DNA of 64,000 bases from NCBI GenBank assembly GCA_963782445.1, contig CAWAJM010000001.1, forward strand, positions 1,612,001-1,676,000. Direction: 5' to 3'. Under the pieces are notes generated by a model, which worked only from the letters and a program-made list of their open reading frames with translations, ran no database searches and was not told the DNA's origin. This DNA is from ZC4RG20 sp963782445. Lineage in GTDB: Bacteria; Pseudomonadota; Gammaproteobacteria; Steroidobacterales; Rariloculaceae. How positions within the stretch are numbered: the first letter of the stretch is position 1; each line of letters starts with the position of its first letter. A program made the position numbers and the translations under genes. This document shows positions 16,303-24,294 of the stretch, piece by piece.

Positions 16303-17241
16303 ATGGCGGGCAAGAATCGGTACAAGCCCGAGCCGGATGAGCCCGAGGAAGAACTCCGGCGCCGACTCGAGCTCGAGCTGGACGAGGGACTCGAGGGCAC
16401 TTTCCCCGCATCGGACCCGGTCTCGGTTACGGTGCCTGCCTCGGGTCCGGCCGCTAATGCCCATGCGGGCAAGGCACATCGTCAGCGCCCCACACTGGAA
16501 CACGTGCTCGAGACCGAGGACTTCGGCATAGAAGTGCTTCACCCCGGAGGGCTCGAGATCACGCGCGAGCTCGCCGAATTGTGCGCGATCGGCGACGGAA
16601 CCGCCGTGCTGGACGTAGCCTCCGGCACGGGCGAGTCCGCCTGTTTCCTTGCGGAAAGGTACGGTGCCCGCCTTGTCGGCATCGACATCTCCGATAATCT
16701 CATCGCTCGGGCAAAAGCGAAGGCAGCGCAAAGGAAGCTACCTATCGAGTTCAGCCGGGGAGATGCGCGGCGGCTCGAATTCTCCGACGACACGTTCAAC
16801 GTCGCGATCTCCGAATGCACGATGTGCCTGCTCGACAAGGAGCGGGCGCTAGCCGAAATGGCGCGGGTCGTCAGGCCCGGCGGCAGGGTCGGAATGCATG
16901 ATATTTGTTGGAAGGCCGGGGCGCCGGATGAGATGAAGCGAAGACTCGCCGAGCTCGAAGGCGAACGGCCCGAGACTCTCGGTGAATGGCCAGCCTTGTT
17001 CGAACGCGCCGGACTAATCGATGTGCGCGCGATCGACAAACCTGCACTGCTCGGTAACTGGATCAGTGACATTAGGAGAACGCTGGGCCTGGGGGGACTA
17101 ATTTCGGCAGGATTCGAGATCCTCCGGTCCTTCGGAATTTGCGGTGCCTTGGGCTTGCTCGAAGCGGAACGGATTTTGAGGAGCGCGCATGTCGGCTATG
17201 GGATCGTAGTGGGGCGCAAGCCGGAACGGCGAGCGCTCTAG
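16303..17241 (+). CDS. Class I SAM-dependent methyltransferase with an acidic N-terminal extension
   Basis: A 312-aa protein. Residues about 90-240 form a UbiE/Coq5/ArsM-like methyltransferase: motif I VLDVASGTGESACFLAE, acidic LVGIDISDNLIARAKAKA, motif post-I FSRGDARRLEFSDDTFNVAI and ARVVRPGGRVGMHD. The first 45 residues are unusual. They are acidic and helical and include LDEGLEGTFPASDPVSVTVP, which matches the core of a tiny stand-alone protein family (the 'E-x-T-FPASDP' type) found widely in proteobacteria. The ATG at 16303 has a strong GGAGG site 6 bases upstream, so the extension is translated. The substrate is unknown. Confidence 0.75.
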   Translation: MAGKNRYKPEPDEPEEELRRRLELELDEGLEGTFPASDPVSVTVPASGPAANAHAGKAHRQRPTLEHVLETEDFGIEVLHPGGLEITRELAELCAIGDGTAVLDVASGTGESACFLAERYGARLVGIDISDNLIARAKAKAAQRKLPIEFSRGDARRLEFSDDTFNVAISECTMCLLDKERALAEMARVVRPGGRVGMHDICWKAGAPDEMKRRLAELEGERPETLGEWPALFERAGLIDVRAIDKPALLGNWISDIRRTLGLGGLISAGFEILRSFGICGALGLLEAERILRSAHVGYGIVVGRKPERRAL

Positions 17242-17373
17242 ACCTTTCAGGGGGATCGTAAATAGTCCCAATGCAGGCATCGCCGGCATCGTCGTCTTCT
17301 GGCGTGAAGTGTTCATTATGTCGTCAAGTTCGAAGCCTGTTATCCACAGCTTGTGTCGATTAGAGGACGTAAC

Positions 17374-18243
17374 ATGGGTGTGAGCCAGCTTGGTTATCTC
17401 GTCTTAAACGTTTCCGATGTCGAAGCCTGGCGCGATTTTGCTGCCAAGGTCATCGGAGCGGAGGAGCGTCGCGACACAAGCTCAGAGCGCATTAAGTTGC
17501 GCTTCGACGAGCGGCATCACCGGATCACGCTGTGCCCGGCTCAGAACGACTCAATCGTGGCGCTCGGCTGGGAAGTCCCCTCCCTGAACGAGTTCGAATC
17601 CGTGCGCAGGAAGGTCATTGAATATGGATTCGCCGTCACCGACGGTACCGGCGACGAACTCGCGGACCGCAACGTCAAGTCGATGTACCGCTTCGGCGAC
17701 ATGGATGGGTTTCCTGTAGAAATCTACTACGCTCCCGGGATTGACGAATGTCCGTTCCGCCCATCGCGTCCTATGTCAGGGTTTAACTGTGGGACGCTCG
17801 GCATCGGGCATGTCGTGCTTGTGAGCAAGGACGCAGAGCAATCCGCGCGCTTTTACCAGGACGTTCTAGGTTTCTCGGTAACCGACTACATCGTCTGGGA
17901 CGAGCTGGACGCGACGTTTCTGCACTGCAACCCGCGCCACCACAGTCTCGCCCTGATGAACGAATGCTATGGCATGAAGAGTGGCGAGCTGAATCACTTC
18001 ATGTTGGAGACATTAGCCTTGGATGACGTCGGGCGCGCTTACGACATCGTGCGTAACCGCGGGCTTCCGCTGGTTCTTTCGCTCGGCCAGCACTCGAACG
18101 ACCGAATGACCTCCTTCTACATGAAGACGCCTTCTGGATTTTCCATGGAATACGGTTGGGGCGGGCTGCTGGTCGACGATGCTGTGTGGGGGATCAAGCA
18201 CTATGCGACAACCAAGCTCTGGGGACACGAATCCGTAAGCTAA
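17374..18243 (+). CDS. Type I extradiol ring-cleavage dioxygenase (VOC superfamily)
   Basis: A 289-aa two-domain protein of the BphC/HsaC type. The N-terminal VOC module begins VSQLGYLVLNVSDVEAWRDF. The C-terminal catalytic module carries the three iron ligands: His in GIGHVVLVS, His in GELNHFMLE and Glu in GFSMEYGWGG. Such enzymes cleave catecholic rings next to the hydroxyl groups using Fe(II). The start at ATG 17374 is preceded by GAGGA 6 bases upstream; the frame is also open from a GTG at 17353. There are no hydrolase or dehydrogenase genes for ring degradation next to it, so the substrate is not predictable. Confidence 0.85.
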   Translation: MGVSQLGYLVLNVSDVEAWRDFAAKVIGAEERRDTSSERIKLRFDERHHRITLCPAQNDSIVALGWEVPSLNEFESVRRKVIEYGFAVTDGTGDELADRNVKSMYRFGDMDGFPVEIYYAPGIDECPFRPSRPMSGFNCGTLGIGHVVLVSKDAEQSARFYQDVLGFSVTDYIVWDELDATFLHCNPRHHSLALMNECYGMKSGELNHFMLETLALDDVGRAYDIVRNRGLPLVLSLGQHSNDRMTSFYMKTPSGFSMEYGWGGLLVDDAVWGIKHYATTKLWGHESVS

Positions 18244-18342
18244 CCGGCCGTGGGCCAACCGCGGCGCAACCGTTTCCTCGCGCTAATGACCGCAGCGAGT
18301 TCTGGGAACTCGTATCACCGGCGCATCGGCCGGCGGCAGCAC

Positions 18343-18936
18343 TCACGGGGACGGAGCCTCGATCGCCAGAGGCTCGTTGAACTTCGAGTAGTTGATGATC
18401 GTCGTCTTGCCCTTGTCTTTGATGACGACCTGTACCGGTAGTGAATTTTTGCCGACGTAGAGCGTCTCCGGCACTCTGCTTACCGTAAACGCATAGGCGT
18501 GGACGGTCTGCCGATTGAGCTTTTGGTTGCCTAGATCGCGTACCGTCTTCTTCATCTCGTCGTCATTGCCGGAAAGCCTGAAGCGCTCGAGCAACCGCGA
18601 GACTATCGTCCCGCCAAAGGGCATCTTCCTGGCACGGCCGTTACGGACCATGTAGATATCGTTGCCGATAACCAGTTCCGTCATGGTGGGCGACGCTTTA
18701 ACGCGCCAACGGCCCGGAGCGGAGTAGTCGACGGCGACGGTCTTCCCGTTAAAGAGATGCTCTTCGGCGTGCCAAGACTTGGCTTGCTGGAACGCAGTTC
18801 GACATGTGAGCAAGTCTTCGTAGGAGTCGGCAAACGCCACGGTGGATAAGACCAGGCCGGTTATGACGAGGGCGCTGTAGGCAATACATTTGAATGTCGC
18901 GCCCCCTGTTCTTCTTAGATCACGCTCGCTATTCAT
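18343..18936 (-). CDS. LolA-like exported protein of unknown function
   Basis: A 197-aa protein with an N-terminal signal peptide (SALVITGLVLSTVAFADS). The mature part reads as a half-barrel of the LolA/LolB type: WHAEEHLFNGKTVAVDYSAP then GRWRVKASPTMTELVIGNDI, and near the end VPETLYVGKNSLPVQVVIKD then KGKTTIINYSKFNEPLAIEA. The 'INYSKFNEPLxIEAP' ending is common in periplasmic lipid/lipoprotein-carrier-like proteins. ATG 18936 was chosen because GGAG lies about 10 bases upstream; the frame is open to 19083. Its substrate is unknown, and it stands alone in this region. Confidence 0.6.
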   Translation of the reverse strand: MNSERDLRRTGGATFKCIAYSALVITGLVLSTVAFADSYEDLLTCRTAFQQAKSWHAEEHLFNGKTVAVDYSAPGRWRVKASPTMTELVIGNDIYMVRNGRARKMPFGGTIVSRLLERFRLSGNDDEMKKTVRDLGNQKLNRQTVHAYAFTVSRVPETLYVGKNSLPVQVVIKDKGKTTIINYSKFNEPLAIEAPSP

Positions 18937-19388
18937 TTTTGAACCACTCCGCAAGGTTCGGCAAGCCGCGATCGTGCATCCGGAACGTTTCCATCTAGCG
19001 ATCGCGGTGACGGTGACGGTCGTCATATTCTTGACTTCATTGCCCGCTCGAGTCCAAGCATGGGCTGGGAGGGTATGCAACACAGCTTATTGTTGCCGAC
19101 CAGTACCCCAACTCCGTCTCCTGGACAGAAAAGGTTACCTCAAGAGGAAAGACCGACGCTGTATTGTCCGAGCTGCAGGAGCTGCTGTCCAAACATGGGC
19201 TGGGCGGCGTTTGAGCGAGCAAAAAGTTGCATTTCGGCAAATGTCACACTGCGCGTGCCCAACTCAGCCTATAGCTGACCTTCCCATTAATGGCGCCGCC
19301 CGGCGGCTGTACGGCTGGTCAACCAGTGCTGCGCGGCGGGCTCATGGCTAATTCTGGAAACGCAGATGCCCGTAAAGAGCCGGTCTGC
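18937..19388. other. Gene-free stretch holding a short decayed frame
   Basis: The only structured content I can see is the repeat-containing fragment listed at 19035-19214. The rest shows no coding signal. Confidence 0.4.
19035..19214 (+). pseudogene. Orphan C-terminal fragment with an internal 45-codon repeat boundary
   Basis: After an in-frame stop, the frame ending at TGA 19212-19214 reads SKHGLGGYATQLIVADQYPN, SVSWTEKVTSRGKTDAVLSE, LQELLSKHGLGGV. It looks protein-like (Trp, balanced composition, amphipathic end) but has no start codon. The 17-base segment beginning TCCAAGCATGGGCTGGG at 19053 recurs with one change at 19188, exactly 135 bp (45 codons) later and in frame. I read it as the tail of a lost gene with repeated units. 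The family is not recognised. Confidence 0.3.
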
Positions 19389-19724
19389 TCAGCTTCCACG
19401 CGGCGTGTATGCTTTGGAGACGTTTATCGCGATCTTTGCGGCCTTGAGGACTTCGGCCGGTGTGTAGAGCGGGATCGATTTGTAGGAATCGAGCGCGCCG
19501 CTGCCGATCGCCGACCCGACCGCGGCGATGTACTCGGCGTTGCCGGGCATGTCCGCGATGATCGCGATGTTGTACTCCTGGCCGAACATACCGTAGAAGC
19601 CGAGGAGCTTGCCTCCCGCGGCCTCGATCGCCGCGTTGGCAGCGGACTCGCGATCTGAACCGGTTGCGACGATATCCCGTATAGCCTGGGTCGTGTACTT
19701 GGCCATGAACATGTAGAGCGCCAT
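19389..19724 (-). CDS. GYD-domain protein
   Basis: A 111-aa protein covering one GYD domain: MALYMFMAKYTTQAIRDIVA, then AAGGKLLGFYGMFGQEYNIA and IIADMPGNAEYIAAVGSAIG. GYD proteins are small ferredoxin-like-fold proteins, often encoded near oxidoreductases; their function is unknown. The ATG at 19724 has AGGGG about 7 bases upstream, so the open frame reaching further upstream is not needed. It is on the same strand as the NmrA and hemerythrin genes, but 298 bp separate it from NmrA. Confidence 0.75.
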   Translation of the reverse strand: MALYMFMAKYTTQAIRDIVATGSDRESAANAAIEAAGGKLLGFYGMFGQEYNIAIIADMPGNAEYIAAVGSAIGSGALDSYKSIPLYTPAEVLKAAKIAINVSKAYTPRGS

Positions 19725-20022
19725 GACGTTCCCCTCGTCGTTGGGCGAGAAGCGCGAACGTTGCTCTAACAGGCCCTCCTGCGGCGGCGCCATGTCGGCT
19801 GTAAGGAATGGATGAGCCTCGCTGCAGGTCCAAGCGCCCCCTTTCGGCGGCAGTTGCCCCCAAAGCGCGCTGCCGAATTTAGGTATCTGTAGGAAGCAAC
19901 TAGCGCCGCCGGTGATGCTCGGCCACCCGTAGTTGTACGTAGTGGCGCTCCTCTTGGTGCTCGAAGGGATGATCGTGTTGCCGTCTCGCTCACGACGCGA
20001 TGCAGGCAGATCCTTCCGCAAT
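19725..20022. other. Spacer between the GYD and NmrA genes
   Basis: This 298 bp is open in several frames but shows no recognised protein or RNA. It may carry the promoter of the GYD gene. Confidence 0.4.
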
Positions 20023-20973
20023 TCATTCCAGTGGAATTCGCTCCTTGTTCCGAGAGAGCCAATCCGGAAAACTCTGCAACAACGGGTTAAGTTTCCGTGA
20101 GGTGACGATATCGCGCGCAGCGCAGAAGTCTTGCTCGAAGTCGCGCTTGAACTGGAACATGTTGCCGATATCCTCGGCACCTGGAAAACCGAAGCGTCGA
20201 TACACTTCCGGTTCCACCGCGTTGTAGCGCACTTTCCGGCCCAGCGCGTGGCCAAGTGCGGCAGCCATTTCGGTTCCGGTCAGATGATCGCCTGCGATCC
20301 CCACCGTCTTGCCGATAGATTCGCGGCCCGCATTGAAAATGCCATAGGCGCACCTGCCGATGTCCTCGGCAGCGATGCCCGGCAACTTTTTATCACCCAT
20401 GGGAAAGACGATGACCAGATCGCCATCCGGTCCCGGTTTGGGCCCCATCCCGAAATGGATCAGGTTGTCCCAGAAGAACGAGGTCAACAGGAAGGTCACG
20501 GGCAGTCCAAGTTTGCTGAACTCCTGATTTGATTCCCCTTTGGCATCGAGATGCGGCACTTTGTACTTGCCCATGAGGGTAGGCATTCTGTCATCGTCGA
20601 GCGGCACCCAGTTGCGCGTGTCTTCCAGCGTGGACCAGATCACGTGCTGCAGGCCTGCGTGCTTGGCGGCCTCGGCCATCGCGCGTGCCTGGAGCCTCTC
20701 TTTCTCGGGGGAAAAGTGCTCCCAGAAAAACGTGACGCAATAGGCCCCATATACCCCCGCGAAGGCATTTTTTAGACTCTCCAGGTCGTCGATATTGGCG
20801 GCGACCACATCGGCTCCCTGCTTCGCCAGTGCTTGTGCCTTGTCGGAATTGATATCTCTGGCAATGGCGCGAACTGAAAATTCAGCGCTTGTGTCGTCCA
20901 GGATGGCTCGCACCAGACCGCCGCCCTGTGCTCCGGTGGCCCCTACTACCGCAATGACCTTCTTCTCTGACAT
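20023..20973 (-). CDS. NmrA-family NAD(P)-binding protein
   Basis: A 316-aa Rossmann-fold protein. The dinucleotide motif VIAVVGATGAQGGGLVRAIL is at the N-terminus. It is followed by the NmrA features AIARDINSDKAQALAKQGAD (Arg for NADP), GVYGAYCVTFFWE and HVIWSTLED. NmrA-like proteins are atypical short-chain dehydrogenases; some sense the NAD(P) redox state and others reduce quinones or lignin-type substrates. The catalytic Tyr-x-x-x-Lys of classical enzymes appears as GKYKVPH, so catalysis is uncertain. GGAGG lies 5 bases before ATG 20973. The gene is 14 bp downstream of the hemerythrin gene, and so probably co-transcribed with it. Confidence 0.82.
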   Translation of the reverse strand: MSEKKVIAVVGATGAQGGGLVRAILDDTSAEFSVRAIARDINSDKAQALAKQGADVVAANIDDLESLKNAFAGVYGAYCVTFFWEHFSPEKERLQARAMAEAAKHAGLQHVIWSTLEDTRNWVPLDDDRMPTLMGKYKVPHLDAKGESNQEFSKLGLPVTFLLTSFFWDNLIHFGMGPKPGPDGDLVIVFPMGDKKLPGIAAEDIGRCAYGIFNAGRESIGKTVGIAGDHLTGTEMAAALGHALGRKVRYNAVEPEVYRRFGFPGAEDIGNMFQFKRDFEQDFCAARDIVTSRKLNPLLQSFPDWLSRNKERIPLE

Positions 20974-20987
20974 GGTGGCCTCCGAAA

Positions 20988-21656
20988 TTACCCCAGACAG
21001 CTCACCGCTTCATCGAGTCTCGCCCAGTCGTGCGCGGACAACATGTTCTGGCTCAGTTGGCAAACCCCGTTGAACACTTCCGGTGGCGCCATCTGTTTCA
21101 TGCCGTTCAACAGCCCGGCCCGCTCGTGATGGTTCATGGCCGGAATCATGAAGCTGAGGAAGTTGGCCAGGACCGGCGGCGGCAGGCTGGCGCGAACCGT
21201 AGTCTCAACGTCCAGGAGTGCCGGGTCATCGTAACGTTCCCAAAGTAACGGCATTAACTGTTGCTCTTCGTCAGCGACGTGTTGCAGGTATTCCCCAATG
21301 AATCGAGTCAGCTCCAGATAAAGGCGTTGGCCCTGTTCGGCGATATCGGCCCGATTGATGTCGAAGGTGTCGAGCAAACCCTGCAATTTGCCCATTGTCG
21401 CTTCCAGCACAGCATGTGCCTCGGCAGACCGGGCGGCGACTGCGGCGTCGCATTGCTGCAACAGCGGTTCTACGTAGGTGTCTTCGCAGTGAGCGTGGAT
21501 TTCCAGCAGGTTTTTGGTCAGGCTGAACTGTTTCCTCAGGCGCTTTAGCGGATCCGCACTGCTGAAGTCTGTATTCCCTGCTCGAACCGCCAGATCGAAC
21601 AGCGCTTTGCGTATGCCCTTGTGGACTTCTCTGTAGATGTCGAAACGTGCGCTCAT
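20988..21656 (-). CDS. Hemerythrin-like (HHE domain) protein
   Basis: A 222-aa helical protein with the HHE cation-binding pattern: His in YREVHKGIRKAL, His/Glu in LLEIHAHCEDTYVEPLL and His-x-x-x-Glu in LQHVADEEQQLMPLLW. These ligands bind a di-iron centre. The family includes oxygen carriers and the RIC/YtfE/DnrN proteins that repair iron-sulfur centres after nitric-oxide damage, and either role is possible. AGGAGGT immediately precedes the ATG. A 14-bp palindrome lies about 60 bp upstream. It probably forms an operon with the NmrA gene. Confidence 0.78.
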   Translation of the reverse strand: MSARFDIYREVHKGIRKALFDLAVRAGNTDFSSADPLKRLRKQFSLTKNLLEIHAHCEDTYVEPLLQQCDAAVAARSAEAHAVLEATMGKLQGLLDTFDINRADIAEQGQRLYLELTRFIGEYLQHVADEEQQLMPLLWERYDDPALLDVETTVRASLPPPVLANFLSFMIPAMNHHERAGLLNGMKQMAPPEVFNGVCQLSQNMLSAHDWARLDEAVSCLG

Positions 21657-21716
21657 GTTACCTCCTGCTCTGAAGGAATCGCTCGGTCGATAACGGAAGG
21701 AGCGTAGAGCAGGGCG

Positions 21717-21730
21717 AGAAAATATTTTCT
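21717..21730. promoter_or_regulatory. 14-bp perfect palindrome, possible operator of the hemerythrin operon
   Basis: AGAAAATATTTTCT is fully self-complementary. It sits in an AT-rich upstream region, 61 bp before the hemerythrin start, where a promoter is expected. It does not match the FNR/Dnr box (TTGAT-N4-ATCAA). The regulator gene next door (21818-23164) is an obvious candidate binder, but this is inference. Confidence 0.4.
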
Positions 21731-21817
21731 TAAGAGTTCCCTCTGGAAACCTTAAAATCTTATTAGTTTAGGTAAATGCCGGGATTATATGGATGGCGAA
21801 CGGGGCAAACGACGGGC

Positions 21818-23164
21818 TCAGGCGGGAGGGATAGGCATCGTGTCCAAATCGCCGGTGATCGCCAACTTGAAGCGTCCGCGCCCAGTCTTTTCCATTTTTA
21901 TCACGGCGCATTTGTCGTCCAGTCGGCGTTTTAGCAGCACGAGCCGGGCTTCAAGGTTGTCCGCGACTTCCGGTAAGCGGAGTGCCGGATCGACACGCAG
22001 TTCACGGTTCGTGAATTCGGATCGACCCTGTGTTTGGTAAACCTCCAACAAGCGCCACAAGATAGCGCCTGCCACGCCCTTTATCAGGTAGTCGTTATCG
22101 ACAAATATGCTCTTATCGGCCAGATAGTAGCGAATCTTTACTATTGAGCCGGACGGTGATGTTTGTTGCTGACTTGCGGCAGTTATCTCCGAGTCCGAAG
22201 CTCCTGCTGTTTCATCGTCGCACAACAACATCGCCGTACCCAGGTGATTGGCGACGCTGCCGATGAAACTCTCGGTCTCCTGGGTGAAGCTTGGATCATG
22301 TTCGCTTTCCAAAAACAAGACGCCCAGCAATCGGGCTCTCGCTTCAATGGGAACGGCCATTTGGCTGTTCGGTCGGTCAAGCCCCGGCAATGGAATTCGC
22401 GGCTCGAACACCCGGCCGCTTTCTTCGTTGATCGCCTGGTGCCGTATGGCATCGGCCATGATGTTTTCGCGACGCATGTTGGCAATCGTCACCGGCTTTC
22501 GCTGCGCGCCCGCGATACCAATAATGCCTTGGCCGAATTTCACTTCGGCGCCTGCGCCCTGTTGATCGTATCCATGGCTGGCAATGGCGTATAACGACTG
22601 CCCGTCCGAATTTCGGAGTAACACCATCGAATTCGAATACCCGAGCTTGTGCAGTTCCAGAAGGGTCGTGTCCAGCAAGGTGGATAACTGGTCGCAGGCC
22701 GAGATCGCGTGCGTTATGGTATTCAGGTCTTCAAAGGTTTCGACGCGGGCTGGCGTAGGGACGGGCGCATTCACGTCCATGCATTGCCAATCGGCGACTT
22801 CATAGATGTCGACGCCTTTCAGGTGAAAGATGCCGGACATGCCGCTCATGGAGGCTATTGCGTGCAGTTTCGTGTTGATCTTGTCGAAGATTGGGCCATC
22901 GAATTCGGTGCGCTCGTAACGTATGGACAATCGATACTGCAGGCCAAACATATCGACTTGTAATAGGCTGGCATACGGATTTTCGGCAATATTCTTCTTG
23001 GTTTTGTTGAAGAACTGGAAGCTCAGGCCGATATGATTGTCGTCGATGAGATGAACTTTGGAAATATAGGTTACATTGGGAACGCCTGCTTTCGAGCACG
23101 TGGCAAGCCCCGACGGAATCGAGCTATCGAAACAGTGTTTGATGATGCTCAGCGGCCTGGTCAT
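21818..23164 (-). CDS. Putative transcriptional regulator: PNPOx-like + GAF + winged helix
   Basis: A 448-aa three-part protein. Residues 1-130 form a split-barrel flavin-binding-like fold of the pyridoxamine-phosphate oxidase type (IPSGLATCSKAGVPNVTYIS then NKTKKNIAENPYASLLQVD). Residues about 155-320 form a GAF domain (YAIASHGYDQQGAGAEVKFG then QGIIGIAGAQRKPVTIANM, and MAVPIEARARLLGVLFLESE). The last 110 residues look like a winged helix (FVDNDYLIKGVAGAILWRLL then FTNRELRVDPALRLPEVADN and LEARLVLLKRRLDDK). Sensing of a flavin, haem or redox ligand coupled to DNA binding is inferred. It is coupled by a 4-bp overlap to another PNPOx-like gene. The GC content is visibly lower than in the housekeeping half of the window. 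Confidence 0.65.
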   Translation of the reverse strand: MTRPLSIIKHCFDSSIPSGLATCSKAGVPNVTYISKVHLIDDNHIGLSFQFFNKTKKNIAENPYASLLQVDMFGLQYRLSIRYERTEFDGPIFDKINTKLHAIASMSGMSGIFHLKGVDIYEVADWQCMDVNAPVPTPARVETFEDLNTITHAISACDQLSTLLDTTLLELHKLGYSNSMVLLRNSDGQSLYAIASHGYDQQGAGAEVKFGQGIIGIAGAQRKPVTIANMRRENIMADAIRHQAINEESGRVFEPRIPLPGLDRPNSQMAVPIEARARLLGVLFLESEHDPSFTQETESFIGSVANHLGTAMLLCDDETAGASDSEITAASQQQTSPSGSIVKIRYYLADKSIFVDNDYLIKGVAGAILWRLLEVYQTQGRSEFTNRELRVDPALRLPEVADNLEARLVLLKRRLDDKCAVIKMEKTGRGRFKLAITGDLDTMPIPPA

Positions 23165-23658
23165 GCAGGCTGTTCTCTCGGCTTTCCTGCTCCCGGGCCC
23201 GGTGTCTGACAGTACACCTCCTGCAAGGTAAACCTGATTGCGGCCATTGGTTGCTGGTTAAAACTACGCAATACGTTATTCGTTTGCGATCGGGTAAGGC
23301 CGACTTTCTCCATTTCCGATTTCAGTCCCCTGACATATTGCTCGGCATGCAGTTTGTCCTGTCCGTTCGGTTCGTACCGTTGCGCACCGTTGCCTTTGAG
23401 CTGGTAACTTTCGTAGTCGCTGATGCGCGTCGCGTTAACAACGATGCGTGCCGTTTGCTCAATATCGCTTAAAGCAGTCGCTGACTGTAGGCTGGCGACG
23501 AATACGGTGACGTGTTCGCGATCTTCCGAAACGCGAAGGCCGTAACCGCGGCTGATGGTCGGTCTATTCCCGGCATCGCAGGTGGCAACGAGTATCGCTA
23601 CATTCGACTCGAGGAACTCCGCAAGGATTTGATCGATCGCGTAGTGACCGGGGGGCAT
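23161..23658 (-). CDS. Pyridoxamine 5'-phosphate oxidase-like (split-barrel) protein
   Basis: A 165-aa protein: ILAEFLESNVAILVATCDAG, then NRPTISRGYGLRVSEDREHV, TVFVASLQSATALSDI and ARIVVNATRISDYESYQLKG. This is the FMN-binding split barrel of the PNPOx-like superfamily. The family includes flavin reductases, haem-degrading proteins and F420- or FMN-binding proteins. Vitamin B6 synthesis is not implied, because the PNP-specific C-terminus is missing. Its stop overlaps the start of the PNPOx-GAF regulator by 4 bp, so the two are made together and the small protein may present its cofactor or signal to the regulator. Confidence 0.7.
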   Translation of the reverse strand: MPPGHYAIDQILAEFLESNVAILVATCDAGNRPTISRGYGLRVSEDREHVTVFVASLQSATALSDIEQTARIVVNATRISDYESYQLKGNGAQRYEPNGQDKLHAEQYVRGLKSEMEKVGLTRSQTNNVLRSFNQQPMAAIRFTLQEVYCQTPGPGAGKPREQPA

Positions 23659-24294
23659 TGTCGTGCTCGACGTTAGGGACGCGTGCGCGTATCAAGTTGG
23701 ATGATTTTGGGGCCCCGTCTACGAGCCACAAGCCAAATCATATACGAAATCGGTAAGTGGGCGTCGCTCTGTGGCCACCTGAATTCTCCCGCCCCGCTGC
23801 CCGAGCGCTTGGTGGTGCTCGCGGCGATGCCCGGCGAGGAAAGGCGCAAGTCGACTTCGGTCGGGAGGCGCTTACGCTGAAGCCGAACGGCCGGTGCTGC
23901 CGTCCACCCCTGTTCGTGACGACGCCGAAGTGAACATCAGGCTGGGTCGTGCGGTGCGCAATGGTGGCGAAAGGCGAGAAGATGACCATGACCGAAGCGG
24001 ACCTCTTCGGCGTGGACGCAGCGGGAGGTCGCCGACGGGGGGAACGGCGCTCGTTTGCGTTGTACGCGTGTACCAACGGACGGCCCTTTTGCCGCCCGCC
24101 AAAGTCGTGCTCGGGCTACACGGGCGTCTCGAAGGGCATGGGAAGCGGACGCAGACGTAGGCCAGTTCCGTAACACGGGACCTCCGTGGAGAGCCGAGGC
24201 TCCTCGAATCGGTCGAAACGCCGACGCCGTCCGCGCGGCCGCTTGCGGTTCAGTAAGAAAGAACGCAGTATCGCAGCGCCCCGAACAACGGAAC
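23659..24294. other. Gene-free 0.6-kb stretch
   Basis: Several overlapping frames are open, but none resembles a family or has a ribosome site. No tRNA-like or repeat structure is seen, apart from a short AGCCGAGGCT-type symmetry near 24190. It probably contains the promoters of both flanking genes and decayed DNA. Confidence 0.4.

Noticed and set aside
19766..20255. Longer start for the GYD gene (frame open to 20255)
   Set aside because: The extension is partly antisense to nothing and partly a shadow of NmrA in another frame; a good ribosome site precedes ATG 19724.
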